From JACJYM01 sp965230495 (GTDB taxonomy: Bacteria; Bacteroidota; Bacteroidia; Chitinophagales; Saprospiraceae): a stretch of 64,000 nucleotides of DNA. This document shows positions 21,001-24,401 of this stretch, in pieces. The stretch is from the NCBI GenBank assembly GCA_965230495.1, contig OZ246004.1:1-64000 (forward strand), in the 5' to 3' direction. The position numbers and the translations under genes are program-made. The notes beneath the pieces were generated by a model that was given only the letters and a program-made list of their open reading frames with translations, did not search any database and was not told the DNA's origin. Numbering within the stretch: the first letter of the stretch is position 1; each line of letters opens with the position of its first letter.

Positions 21001-21722
21001 AGGCACCGAGTGGATATGGATTTACGACACCGAATGCGGGCAATGAGAATATGGATAGTGATGTGGATGGTAGCAATGGGCCAAATACGACGAAGTTGTA
21101 TAGCTTTATGCCAGGAGATAGTAAGATGAATGTGGATGCGGGAGTAGCGTTTGGGGTATTACCAGTGAAGTGGTTAGGAGTACGAGCAGAGCGAGTAGGT
21201 GAGGTGAATGAGGTATTGTGGAGAACGGGCAGTGAGGTGAATGTAGATAGATATGAGGTGTATGGCAAGATGGAAGGGTCTGTTACATACAGGAAGTTGG
21301 GAGAAGTGAAGTCGAAGGGTAATAACCAGTCAGGAGAGTTTAGTTACAGTATGCAGGATGATGAATCTAGGCGAACGGGAATTTACTATTACTATGTGAA
21401 GAGTGTGGATTATGATGGCAGGGAGAGCAAAAGTAAGGAAGTGGAATTGCGAGTGCGAGGGGACAGGTATGTGAGAATGTATCCAAATCCGGCGATAGAC
21501 AAGGTGAATATAGAGTTGAGTATAGGAGAAGATGTGAGCTACAGTGTGAGTATATACACGGAGGAAGGGAAGTTGGTGAAGAAGTTGGAGAGTGATGTAT
21601 ACTTAGAGAGTGGGGATTATGAGGAGCGGTATGACTTGAGTGGTTTGACATCGGGAGTATACACAGTGAAGATCACCCTGGATGATGAAGTGATTAATAA
21701 GAAGCTGATCATTATAGAATAG
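1..21722 (+). CDS. Giant T9SS-secreted DUF11/SdrD-B repeat surface protein (5'-truncated)
   Basis: The frame is open from the first complete codon (position 3) with no stop before 21720-21722 (tag), so the gene begins upstream and the ATG at 162 is only an internal Met; at least 7,239 residues are present. Order seen: Cys-containing Ig/PKD-like material (to about 1770), three related units with Dx(N/D)xDG ends (1771-3177), 11 DUF11 repeats (3178-8786), 24 Cys-framed units (8787-14261), 11 more DUF11 repeats (14268-19716), four SdrD-B domains (19717-21150), a FN3-like module with WRTGSEVNVDRYEV (about 21151-21465) and a T9SS type-A sorting domain beginning MYPNPA. Such proteins are exported by the Sec system, then T9SS, and displayed on or released from the cell surface. 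The role is probably adhesion, gliding or matrix formation (inference). Very acidic overall. Codon choice (Thr acg, Ala gcg, Leu ttg) differs visibly from the AT-rich neighbours. Confidence 0.93.
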   Translation, partial: IDQNGLKGILSSLDSNRIQFLFEVNTDCDEFVSGTSVYHQAFASDPCEQTIASMFVNSDPIIIENANPEDFAQFFVFAEPASANCGEDAELILTYLNISPFGETNESNLCIDLETETFDYIPGSIDWLSPVGHNPTITETQNGNITHVCFDIPDGIGPGELFQVSFDFTVPEDVDCGAQPLNVQVQSEIMDQSCMAQGVECSVYVLNSVNTQIDINFLPPLNVDGQDMTVGCPNTDGTVDLCYSIDLSNPGPFYSNNVHVALIRDINLNGILDEGIDTELIAEDHFVILNTDETGNISGCFNVPEAQACPVFLMVMQTTDCVCDALDFYYDSIEPDVVGDLGNEFTLCPGVPFGIENCLSWDYAVNPVQGAEIEPSADNDSLYISINEGYGVDAPVVLTVSSQTGGCQAFDFEVELYSLSDFSFGPFEELEVCNVGCRELDLMIPDGYENSITVEWLPNQYLDDNTSLTPTICDPQGDITYLVTVTFMTEQGACEYQAQYPVVVQEQETEDIFEDGSLCTDADATFTAPTGFGNYEWTKINADGSSQVVQIGSTNTFTATEEGRYFVKYNNLNDVCQKMSNEFIVVNCPTFSKTLTTIVPTANANEYTVSYDIVVESNSIYPSDYDLYDEPGFDTDIVASSASYSSDAGPSGGLALPSPASPGWQLADDITLGAGLTHTYTISYIVSIDLEDGGAVDGGNDMYSPCGQGTGPSNATFGDALFNNASLDMDNDVTELEQEDDDCGELPYLVMDKFHLSTVETSLNCYDVTYQINVENLGGAEGTYDLVDDPDFDDDFEFTSAIFTTDAMGNPGGSLPTTTSVYVLADDQSIAAGKVDTFAITIGVCIDLEDGGTPGDETYAASCETAGGVGDPTNGEGLYNEARLDVNNDGTPDDEAEACDDVPYFTLDKTQISATRQADGSYDIVYEIVVENIGGASGMYDLFDEPNFDDDIFINSASYTSDAGPSNGALATVVPVGGWTLADDQMIAAFSADTYTLTVNVGYDFFDGVTGDDVYTECGEGGSDPGEAGEGLYNRTTLDTNNDGTTDLEDETCDDLEVVDVALTKEVVTAGPYSYGDVVSFEIEVYNQGTVTMTDILVTDYLSCGYVYSGGSQPWTLNGANYETTLSGPLAAGETVTVTIDLEVVPCTSNTENAYLNVAEVTSMSDEAGDDISGDDVDSTPDATEDNDAGGSVDTDSDDVVDGDGSGVPGDENPATDEDDQDPAQIEVFDLALTKVLDTAGPYSYGDELTFTIEVTNQGNVAATNFTITDYIPSGYSYVSGTPAWTQNGSNYETTMAGPLMPGMSTTVEIVLELVMDNGDGVDSYINVAEISEAFDGEGNATEDIDSTPDSTEDNDAGGAVDTASDDVIDGDGSGQPGDENANTDEDDQDPAGIFIVDVALTKVPVTPGPYTYGDVIEFEIEVYNQGSVTLTDVEVSDYIPCGYSYLIGNAPTWSYDGGTGIATTTLAGPIVPGDSETITIELEIQACTESGGMAFTNVAEVSGMSDENGDDVTADDIDSTADDIEGNDAGGNPDGNSDDVVDGDGSGTPGDDNAATDEDDSDPAIIDVFDLALIKTLADPGPYNWQDQITYDITITNQGNMMADNIEVTDYFPSCFSLISNDWTDNGNSTATRTLSVGNGGLTGPLAPAESITISITLEVGLCFEETQINYGEISGATDENGGAVEDIDSTPDSTNGNDAGGNPDGNSDDVIDGDGTGVPGDDDAATDEDDHDPEPVQVQVDADLALIKTLGINQENPVMPGDEVVFQIQVINQGIIPTDNIEITDYMPGCMTLNDADWTNNNNGTASRVLSVANGGLAQPLQPGQSTLVTITFTVDGCADGILTNWAEISGFTGPGGEPLMDIDSTPDDDQNNDNYITNNDVTGNGMLGGDEDDHDPEQILVVQDEEDIFDLALAKTLAPGQPSVVGVGDVVVFQIEVTNQGTFSADNIEITDYVPSCFNMVDADWTDNGDGTATIMLSVANGGLPMSLQPGQSVIVDINLQVSNCSAGDYNNWAEISAATDEDGNVWPDVDSTPDNDPDNDTYITDNDIDGNGKTGGDEDDHDPAGVTVSQNPPDEFDLALIKQLAPGQPAQIENGDLVTFAITVINQGNVSADNIEVIDYVPACLDMVDTDWTDNGDGTASITLSVAGGGIDAPLLPGASTMVLITLQANGCAIGDITNWAEISGATDSNGDPVTDIDSTPDEDDNNDVYGDDDQLDGDGTDDEDDHDPEEIEIVEDVEEMFDLALIKILAPGQQSSVELGDVVSFEIQVTNQGNVLADNIEVVDYMPDCLELTDADWTDNGDGTASIMMSVGNGYLNSPLAPGQSISVTIDFTVLECEQTSVVNYAEISGATDGNGDAVTDVDSTPDTMNGNDAGGVPEGNTDNTNGGDGSGSPGDDNPATDEDDHDPEEIQIMPTPAIYDVALIKTLSIGQDNPVEIGDNVSFDIQVTNQGDHAIANIEVIDYIPTCMALNDGDWTDNGDGTASLTIPGTLAPAQSTIVQIVLSVEPCAVGIQTNWSEVSSFTDEDGNAVEDVDSTPDSDPDNDTYTTNNEIDEDGKNGGDEDDHDPEQVTVIDPDPDVFDLALTKVLAPGQSSSVGNGATVSFMITVYNQGELSADNIEVIDYLPGCTMLADPDWVDNGDGTASYELSTSSGTMDNVLAPGQSVEVPITIILEDCEAGDIVNYGEISGATDEDGNAVTDVDSTPDSTNGNDAGGNPEGNSDDVVDGDGSGTPGDDNAATDEDDHDPAVVTVDPDLPMDFDLALTKILIPGQDAPFSNGDMVSFRIRVFNQGDLSADNIEVIDYIPSCMTLSDGDWVDNGDGTASKVLSVGNGYLATPLIPGEFVDVEITLELVDCTTGTITNWSEISGATDGTGNEVTDVDSTPDTDQENDNFMIDNDVTGDGNAGEDEDDHDPAEIPVDSCLLPVLTASNPDCDGTVYSVTYFVSEGATISVNAGLLGDGEVTNVPVGTDLEITATVEQDCETTITVISPDDCPDDCQFPVLTAGQPVCDGDTYKVSFTWDGVGSFTNSTGTVNGDVIENIAIGTNLTLTATDGDCVTTVLVESPEDCDDPCEDPGISVSGPECNADGSAFYSVNFTASAGATVTASAGTVGVGVISNIPSGVDVTITVSLDDCPDRVVVVPAAVCEPCEDPVLTVGNTECSGDVYSVTFYVQEGATVSVNAGTINGYVVEDIPVGIDLILEAELEAGCVTQLNVEAPDACSDACEYPDLTVGQPVCDGDTYKVSFTWDGEGVFSNNAGTISGDRIIDIPLGTDLMLTATDGDCETMVTVEAPVSCDDPCENPAISLSGPLCSPDGDGTYSVNYTLIDGSSVVASHGTVNGGVISGIPKDQDVTLTVTQAGCDTEVVTVPAPVCTECILPVLTAGNPECEGNVYSFTYYVSEGATVSASAGVLGAGEVTNVPLGADVILTAVINEDCQTTLTVVGPDECPDDCEFPSLTLGQGVCAGNSYKVSFTWDGTGSLNASAGVVSGNEVINIPIGTDLTMTATLGDCVTTVMAASPETCDDPCENPAISVSGPECNSDGTEFYYVNFTTVSGTTVTASAGTVGAGVISNIPSGVDVTITASLDDCPDKVVVVPAPICNECIRPVLTAGNTECVDNVYSFTYYVSEGATVSASAGTISGSEVINIPLGVDVTLTASVEDDCETVLVVEAPDNCPTNCIYPELTVGQGVCVDGATYKVSFTWDGVGSLSHSVGTISGDEIIDIPVGSNVLVTATNGACEVEVSVEAPATCDDPCEYPAISLSGPLCNADGSAFYSVNFTVADGTTVTASVGTVGAGVITDIPAGVDVTVTASLEGCPDKVVVIPAPLCEICIKPVLTAGNPECEGDVYSFTYYVSEGATVSVSAGVLGDGVVTDIPLGVDVVLTAASDEDCETVITVVGPDTCPDDCEFPVLTAGQPVCNGSTYNVSYTWDGVGTLTKNAGTFNGNEVINIPVGMNLILTATDGDCETVVTVISPETCDDPCENPTISVSGPLCNEDGTPFYFVNFTTITGATVTSNIGTVGDGVVTDIPSGVDVTLTSSIEGCPDYVVTVPTPDCEVCIKPVLTAGNPACEGNVYSFTYYVSEGASVSVSAGVLGAGEVTNIPLGVDVTLRAEIDADCYTELVVVGPDSCPDDCEFPVLTAGQGVCVDGSTYKVSYTWDGVGSLSNNIGTISGDEVIDIPVGSNLVLTATDGDCETVVTVTSPESCDDPCENPAISISGPICDEGGSAFYSVNFTIVEGATVSSDYGTVGNGVITAIPSGQDVTVTASLAGCPDKVVVVPAPICEPCIKPVLTTGAPVCNGNTYNVSYYVSEGATVSVNAGTVNAFSITGIPVGTDLVITATLVTGCETELTVDGPNSCPDNCDYPELTAGQGICADGDTYTVSFTWDGLGNLSHSAGTISGNEIINIPLGTPVLLVATNGSCITNVMVTSPVSCDDPCENPAISLSGPLCTGSAFYSVNFTTIEGTTVSSSHGNVGSGVITNIPVGENVTVTASVAGCPDKVVTIPTPVCEVCIKPVLTASNPACDGDVYGISYYVSEGAVVSASAGVLGDGVVTDIAVGTDVVLRATSAPGCFSELTVVSPVECPTDCEFPVLTLGQGVCVDGSTYKVSYTWDGVGSLSKNAGVFSGNEVIDIPLGTNLVLTATEGDCETVVTATSPENCDDPCENPAISVSGPECNSNGTPYYSVNYTVVSGATVSADYGTVAGDVISGIPSGQDVTITASLAGCPDEVVVVPAPDCNADFDLALVKTLAPGQGNPVTPGDPVTFEITVFNQGSVAADNIEVIDYLPGCATLDDVNWVDNGDGTASRMLSVANGGLDAPLAPNTMVKTYITIVLTSCGTGTVVNWAEISGATDQEGNEVTDIDSTPDEDQDNDTYTTDNDTSGDGTNGEDEDDHDPAEVEVDPGAADDFDLALIKQLSPTQVSPVMNGDDVVYRIKVYNQGDVSADNIEITDYIPGCMSLNDSDWVDNGDGTASVMLSVANGGLDAPLQPGTNTFVELTLSVDDCSDGNVTNWAEISDATDGAGDPVTDVDSTPDNDEDNDAYEGNDNLDGDGTDDEDDHDPEIIEVDNDDPQPDDFDLALIKVLEVGQSVNVSSGDIVNYEIFVINQGDVPADNIEVIDYIPSCFSLADNNWTDNGDGTASVMLSVSNGGLMTALLPGMSTSVTLALEVGDCTGFDTVTNWSEISGATDGDGNMVDDIDSTPDSDQGNDVYGENDQTNGDGTDDEDDHDPETVNIMDEPTDIFDLALTKTLPAGQPSSVPQNSTVTFDVTVYNQGNVAADNIEIVDYLPSCATLDDPNWTDNGDGTASRTLSVSNGYLVTPLFGGQNVVVPITMSLDGCPIGEITNWSEISGATDEDGNGVNDIDSDPDSDQGNDTYTTNNEIDGDANDGEDEDDHDPESIIINPLIDEEFDLALTKTLAPGQVDQVVDGSVVVFNINVFNQGNVSADNIRIVDYLPSCFVLLDDNWFYDAIKHEAVRILSVANGELDQPLGPGQNITVPITIQLNGCSTGPVVNYTEIEDVTDSNGDPVTDIDSTPDDDQFNDVYTNNDDTSGNGNEGEDEDDHDPEVLDVIDGPEETFDIALIKVVAPGQTTLVEEGDNITFQIQVTNQGEGAIDNIEVIDYFPGCTSLDDSDWTDNGNGTASIMLSTANGHLAAPLTTGQSTVVPITLMVGACEAGEQINWSEVSDFTDGAGNEVTDEDSTPDEDPDNDTYETNNDISGDGNNGGDEDDHDPEVFEIIENFDLALTKMVSVPGSYTYGDIIPFTITVYNQGNMVADNIEVTDYMPDGYTFSAADNTGWTDNGDGTLTYLETNALAIGAQVSIPLNLRLAPTTGSTDDWTNRAEISDATDEDGNPQDDTDSYMDDFEDNDNEVHPGDEDDDEINEDATEGGDEDDSDPAGVDVFDLAQIKTTLTEGPYRYGDEVTYRVTVYNQGNISATNVEVVDHLPCGLKYLSVNDGDWSYDAVTRRATTVFTGVINPGSFGFVDITLEVQECYDDSPSAWTNVTEITEATDEDGNPQEDVDSDPDEDPDNDGDPIDDEIDNPDDEDDHDPETIDIYDLATRKVVNTGGPYAYGEVIEFGIELHNQGNVTAYNVELTDYIPAGYAFDNGMNVGWTMIGDNAVYVVPEIGAGEVIEVPIRLMLVETGDGAEDYYNAVEISGGDDNENPDDEDPVDADSDPDDDPDNDNEVDPGDEDDDVIDENGEEGEDEDDSDPAGPDFFDLAIVKKAVEEGPHRYGDVITYEFTIYNQGTIDAKDIEVVDYIPCGLLYESSNDTNWSYDSGTNTATTVYTDVIPAGEQGVVSISLRLYDCQEEGAWYNAGEITDATDEEGNPVEDIDSDPDNDPDNDGDPTDDEIMNENDDEDDHDYDEVPVVDLALTKSVEDKGPYDEGEIVNYEIRVYNQGNVPTYDVEIVDYLRQGYSMDPAMNPGWTLISGNLHYTISGPVMPDEELLIPLNLTIEIPDDATLGDWYNEAEIADMNDEEGNELDDADSYPDSDPDNDNDLVDGDDEDNIFDEEDDNDNVIDENIDDPFGEGDDDEDDNDAAEVIVVGGLGDTVWKDIDGDGIQDEDEPGIQGVVVSLYDCEGNLLNMMVTDADGFYFFNNLIPGDYQLHFDIGGLPEGCDFTFQDQGDDDELDSDVDLDGWAPCTHVDGGEYDSTFDAGLLILAEIGNYVWHDLDGDGIQDGNEPGIEGVLVTLLDEEGNVLETTYTDADGYYIFDNLYPGNYSLVFETPEGYETTFQDIGGDDAVDSDVDPTDGTTIVTYLGPGESDMTWDAGYYICVPIGDLVWYDIDEDDVWDSTENGINGLKVNLWKHHFGEWQVWETTYTGHKPGTPSDDGWYKFCAPPGEYYVEIILPPYGLVPAVKDAMGYIELTSGNEQDGDSDLNSEGKTDVFTVLSGEEVCNIGGGYYPQAEVGNLVWHDVNENGVQDTGEPRMADVTVKAYNASGEMIKEVVTDSNGEYHIDYLQKQSYYLKFEAPSGYGFTTPNAGNENMDSDVDGSNGPNTTKLYSFMPGDSKMNVDAGVAFGVLPVKWLGVRAERVGEVNEVLWRTGSEVNVDRYEVYGKMEGSVTYRKLGEVKSKGNNQSGEFSYSMQDDESRRTGIYYYYVKSVDYDGRESKSKEVELRVRGDRYVRMYPNPAIDKVNIELSIGEDVSYSVSIYTEEGKLVKKLESDVYLESGDYEERYDLSGLTSGVYTVKITLDDEVINKKLIIIE
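1771..3177 (+). repeat. Three related ~155-residue units preceding the DUF11 array
   Basis: Units begin near 1771 (FSKTLTT), 2248 (VMDKFHL) and 2719 (TLDKTQIS). Each carries a YDLxDEPxFDxD core, a (S/T)SDAG or TTDAMG motif, a WxLADDQxIAAG-like strand (YVLADDQ in the second unit) and ends with D(M/V/T)NNDG(T)xxxxEDxxCD(D/E)L. They look like divergent DUF11-type beta-sandwiches joined by Asp-rich, possibly calcium-binding loops. The family assignment is inference; the internal repetition is seen directly. Confidence 0.7.
3178..8786 (+). repeat. DUF11 repeat array 1 (11 units)
   Basis: Eleven tandem units averaging about 170 residues. Each starts with a (F/V)D(L/V)AL(T/I)K motif, continues with a GDxVxFxIxVxNQG strand pair and an (N)IEVxDYxPxC segment, then WxDNGDGTAS, then NW(A/S)EISGATD, and ends in an acidic linker of the type DSTPD...ND...GDEDDHDP. 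Most units hold two conserved Cys (in DYxPxC and before GxxxNWAE), suggesting one disulfide per unit. The first four units instead carry a GPYxYGD variant that reappears in the last five units of array 2, so the protein is roughly mirror-symmetric. DUF11 domains are known as surface-protein stalk modules. Confidence 0.9.
8787..14261 (+). repeat. Cys-framed 76-residue repeat array, eight A-B-C triplets
   Basis: Twenty-four contiguous units of about 228 bp in strict A-B-C order repeated eight times (about 684 bp per triplet). A units read PVLTAGNPxC...YYVSEGATVS...IPxGxDVxLTA...C...CPDDC; B units read FPVLTAGQxVC...TYKVSFTWDGVGSL...GxEVIDIPxG...TATDGDCET...CDDPC; C units read ENPAISxSGPxC...FYSVNFT...GxVI(S/T)xIPSGxDVT(I/V)TASLxGCPDKVVVVPAPxC. 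Every unit begins after a Cys and ends at a Cys, with further internal Cys, so disulfide-locked beta-domains are likely. All three types share a beta-sandwich-like strand pattern and probably one ancestor. I do not recognise a named family. Confidence 0.88.
14268..19716 (+). repeat. DUF11 repeat array 2 (11 units)
   Basis: Eleven further units of about 165 residues with the same motifs as array 1. Units 1-6 keep the APGQ-type start and paired Cys; units 7-11 change to GPYxYGD-type starts, most with a two-Cys-free or altered core (for example DYMPDGYTF), and with longer Asp/Asn-rich linkers, the last being the most acidic stretch before the SdrD-B domains. At DNA level several segments are nearly identical between units (for example the stretch encoding DNGDGTAS), which indicates duplication or gene conversion. 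Confidence 0.9.
19717..21150 (+). repeat. Four SdrD-B (Cna-B-like) domains
   Basis: Four consecutive domains start near 19717 (GLGDTVWKDIDGDGIQD), 20068 (AEIGNYVWHDLDGDGIQD), 20410 (CVPIGDLVWYDIDEDDVWD) and 20812 (AEVGNLVWHDVNENGVQD). Each shows the hallmark G(D/N)xVWxDxDxxGxQDxxEPG calcium-loop start, a TDxxGxYxFxNLxPGxYxLxF centre and a DSDVD plus xDAG ending. The third is the most divergent. SdrD-B domains form rigid calcium-stabilised stalks near the attachment end of surface proteins, consistent with their place just before the sorting domain. Confidence 0.9.
21466..21719 (+). other. T9SS type-A C-terminal sorting domain
   Basis: The last ~80 residues read MYPNPA...VNIEL..., ...VSIYTEEGKLVKKLE..., YDLSGLTSGVYTVKI and a short basic-hydrophobic end (KKLIIIE). 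This is the usual Por secretion/T9SS type-A sorting signature (PNPA start, LSGLxSGxYxxxI near the end). It directs passage through the outer membrane by the T9SS and is normally removed afterwards. Confidence 0.92.
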
Positions 21723-21747
21723 TAATCGGCAGATGAAATGAATAGAA

Positions 21748-21777
21748 GCCACCTCAATCATTGAGGTGGCTTTTTTT
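21748..21777 (+). terminator. Rho-independent terminator of the giant gene
   Basis: A perfect 10-bp stem (gccacctcaa at 21748-21757 with ttgaggtggc at 21761-21770), 3-nt loop, then seven T. It begins 25 bp after the giant gene's stop and ends 25 bp before the next start codon, separating the two transcription units. Confidence 0.9.
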
Positions 21778-21801
21778 ATCGCTAGATTTGCAAGAAGAAA
21801 A

Positions 21802-22683
21802 ATGAAAATAGCCTTTAGATTCATATTGATATTTATAGTATTTACTTCTTGCGATACAGATGTAAGAAGACACATAGATGTCAAATTATCACTTAATAAA
21901 GAACTTGCATTAGGGCAGTACTTGTTTTTCGATAAAGAACTCTCCCATGATAAAAAGTTTTCATGCTCTACATGCCATAATCCATCACTAGCATTTACTG
22001 ATGGATATAAATTAGCTTTTAATTCTAATGCTATCCCACTAGCATTTAATACTCCGTCCGTGCTTAATTTACACAACTATAAATATTTCAGTTGGCAAGA
22101 TCGAAATATTAAAAGTTTGGAAATACAAATGAACCGCCCATTGTTGGGAATGGAGCCTGTTGAAATGGGTTATCATTTAGATAGTTTTCAAATTCTAAAT
22201 CGAATTAACGAGAAATATAGAGGTATTATCCCTGAAAAATATAATACAAAATTAGGATTTGATGACATAAAGAGTGAGATTGTTAATTATATGTTGGGAT
22301 TAAATAGTAGAAATTCAAAATATGATTTAGGTAAGGAAGAAGAGACCTACAAAAAAGGGGAGCAAATATTTTATTCTAATAAATATAAATGTTCGTCTTG
22401 TCATGGAGGGGTAGATTTCAATATTCCAGTAGAAGAAATGAAGCTACCCAATATTAGAATTCCTTCGTTAAGAAATATTGAAATTACACACCCCTATTGG
22501 CATGATGGGAGATTCAACAATCTACAAGAAGTTTTAGATAACCATAACCCTTTTCTAGAACAGGCGAAATCAGAGTTAAGTCAAGTAAGAAAAGAAGATG
22601 TTAAGGATATAATCAAATTTTTATATGCTCTAACAGATACTTCATATCTATCCAATAAGAAATTTACAGATCCGTTTAACTAA
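21802..22683 (+). CDS. Di-heme cytochrome c peroxidase / MauG-like lipoprotein
   Basis: 293 residues from the ATG at 21802; an upstream in-frame GTG at 21766 is rejected because it lies inside the terminator hairpin. A hydrophobic N-terminus ends in a lipobox-like FTSC (Cys17), so the protein is probably a lipoprotein facing the periplasm. Two c-type heme sites are seen: C55xxCH59 and C197xxCH201, with family motifs NTPSVLN, a divergent WQDRNIKSLE, PVEMG, PSLRN and PYWHDGRF. CCP/MauG proteins reduce peroxide or carry out oxidative modification of a partner protein. Fourteen residues after His234 of WHDG, where by my recollection CCPs have an axial Met and MauG-type proteins a Tyr, this protein has His248. 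First gene of a probable four-gene operon. Confidence 0.85.
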   Translation: MKIAFRFILIFIVFTSCDTDVRRHIDVKLSLNKELALGQYLFFDKELSHDKKFSCSTCHNPSLAFTDGYKLAFNSNAIPLAFNTPSVLNLHNYKYFSWQDRNIKSLEIQMNRPLLGMEPVEMGYHLDSFQILNRINEKYRGIIPEKYNTKLGFDDIKSEIVNYMLGLNSRNSKYDLGKEEETYKKGEQIFYSNKYKCSSCHGGVDFNIPVEEMKLPNIRIPSLRNIEITHPYWHDGRFNNLQEVLDNHNPFLEQAKSELSQVRKEDVKDIIKFLYALTDTSYLSNKKFTDPFN

Positions 22684-22685
22684 CT

Positions 22686-22693
22686 TATCTTTG
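22686..22693 (+). promoter_or_regulatory. TAnnTTTG-type -7 box (tatctttg)
   Basis: Exact match to the Bacteroidota -7 consensus TAnnTTTG, only 4 nt before the ATG at 22698. If active it would give a nearly leaderless transcript of the downstream gene in addition to read-through from 21802. No convincing TTG -33 element was found about 20 nt upstream, so this is tentative. Confidence 0.3.
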
Positions 22694-22697
22694 TAGG

Positions 22698-24401
22698 ATG
22701 AATTTTTTAAAAAACTATATATTTTTTCTTCATATTATCCTTTTGGTTTTAATCGTACTTTCTTGTAATGACGTTGAAACGAAGAACGACTATGAAGATA
22801 TAATAGACAAGAGAAAAAGTACTATTTTAAGGGTGTTGAACTCCGAAACTCCTGTGATAACCTTGAAAAGTAATGAGTTTCTTTCCCAAAAGGAACAGAA
22901 CGAAATCTTTAATAGTGAATCGTTGGAAAAATTGTTTCAATCTGAAAACAAGCAGCCTGTTTTGAATGAGGTATTATCAATATCCAAAGTTAGGCCTTCA
23001 GATATTACAAACAGAATTGAAAAATGTAAATCCGTAGAATGTTTACGAATTGAGTTATATAACTATGCATACAACGGTACATCGGTGCTAACTATAGATA
23101 GGGAACAAAGGAGGATTATGGATACTTACTATTATCCTGAAATGCAAGGGAACATTAGTGAAGAATTGTCTGAATTAGCAATAGCTATTGCCTTATCAGA
23201 TGAAAATGTGAAAAATGCATATGGAGAAGGCCTTAATGGTAGTGAAGATGTCAGAATGGAAGCCACAAAAACAGCCCTTAATAGAACTAAATGTCAAAGA
23301 TCTAAGCACTTGTGTGTCGCACCTACATTTGTGAAGGGAGATAAAGCATTATGGGCTATTGTGGATTTAACAGACCTTAAGGTAGCTGGAATAAAATGGA
23401 CTGATGTAGGAACTACAGGAATGGAAGTTACAGAGAGGAGTGCTCAGAATGACATGATTATGGGTGCGTATTGTGACATAGAAAATACATATGAGAATGA
23501 GTTTTGGAAAATTAATTATGGATTGACCCGATCTGATGGGTTAAAACTGTATAATATTTCATACAAAAAAGAACCTATTGTTAAAAGTATAAAGACGGTG
23601 GACTGGCATGTGTCGTATTCTCAAACAGAGGGTTTTGGATATTCTGATGCTATGGGTTGTCCAGAATTTAGTCAAGCAGCTGTTGTAGCCATTGATAAAC
23701 CAGTAATAATGCCGGTAATTGAGTCTTCTGATACCGTTGGATTTTCAATTCAACAGGATTACTTTAGTGAGGGTTGGCCTACACCCTGTAGCTACAATTA
23801 TAGACAAGTTTTTAACTTTTATAATGATGGTTCTTTCCGGCCTGTTGTTGGTTCTTTAGGTAGAGGATGTGGAACAGATGGGATTTACCGACCTGTCACA
23901 CGAATTTCTTTCTTTGGAGATACTCAAGAATATTGGAGTTTGGAAAGTAATAAATTGAAAAAATGGCAGAAAGAGAAATGGGTAAAGGAAAATGAGAGTT
24001 ATGATTATCTTGAGAATAACTATCTTGGAAAACTAGTTTTGGCAGAAGGCAAACAATTTATGGTTGAAGCCAATAAAGGACAGTTTTTAGATGGCTCTAG
24101 AGGCGATAATGCTTATATCTATTTGACAAAGATTCATGACGATAGAGAAGAGGGGGAGTCGGATCTACCCACTATTGGCCCTTGTTGTAATACTGATTAT
24201 AAACAAGGCCCTGAAAAATTTATTGAAGGAGAATCTCTGAAAGGTGCTTCTTTTGCTTTTTGGTATGTTCCGGAAATTAGAAATGATGGACAAAAAGGAG
24301 AAGAGTATTGTTGGGCAGAATCCGTTATTGAAAATGGAAAGTATGTGTCCAAAGTTTATCCCTGTTATTCGGGACCTAAATTTGTAAGAGTAAAATCATG
24401 A
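22698..24401 (+). CDS. Lipoprotein with copper-amine-oxidase-like fold, copper ligands missing
   Basis: 567 residues with a lipobox VLSC (Cys23). From memory of copper amine oxidase (CuAO) sequences, I align an N3-like domain (LWAIVDLTDLKVAGI, about 215-230), the start of the catalytic sandwich (FWKINYGLTRSDGLKLYNISY), a GC...AAVV segment, NYRQVFNFYNDGSF, and a C-terminal GESLKGASFAFWY...YSGPKF like the CuAO DGExLxxxDxVxWh...PxxF end. Tyr368 falls where CuAOs have the tyrosine that becomes topaquinone (usual NYDY or NYEY; here NYRQ). The copper HxH pair is replaced by Arg398 and Val400, the third His region (RNDGQKGEE) has no His, and the catalytic Asp segment is shortened. It is therefore probably not a classical copper enzyme. 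It lies 14 bp after the di-heme protein and overlaps the next gene by 4 bp. The fold call needs structure prediction. Confidence 0.55.
   Translation: MNFLKNYIFFLHIILLVLIVLSCNDVETKNDYEDIIDKRKSTILRVLNSETPVITLKSNEFLSQKEQNEIFNSESLEKLFQSENKQPVLNEVLSISKVRPSDITNRIEKCKSVECLRIELYNYAYNGTSVLTIDREQRRIMDTYYYPEMQGNISEELSELAIAIALSDENVKNAYGEGLNGSEDVRMEATKTALNRTKCQRSKHLCVAPTFVKGDKALWAIVDLTDLKVAGIKWTDVGTTGMEVTERSAQNDMIMGAYCDIENTYENEFWKINYGLTRSDGLKLYNISYKKEPIVKSIKTVDWHVSYSQTEGFGYSDAMGCPEFSQAAVVAIDKPVIMPVIESSDTVGFSIQQDYFSEGWPTPCSYNYRQVFNFYNDGSFRPVVGSLGRGCGTDGIYRPVTRISFFGDTQEYWSLESNKLKKWQKEKWVKENESYDYLENNYLGKLVLAEGKQFMVEANKGQFLDGSRGDNAYIYLTKIHDDREEGESDLPTIGPCCNTDYKQGPEKFIEGESLKGASFAFWYVPEIRNDGQKGEEYCWAESVIENGKYVSKVYPCYSGPKFVRVKS

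Noticed and set aside
2070..21651. Many minus-strand ORFs opposite the giant gene (up to 207 codons at 4686-5309)
   Set aside because: Composition is repetitive Ile/Arg/Thr/Ser without domains and follows from the repeat structure of the plus-strand gene; they are shadows.
21766..21801. GTG start giving 12 extra residues to the di-heme protein
   Set aside because: It lies within the terminator stem and T-tract and would spoil the lipoprotein signal that begins at 21802.
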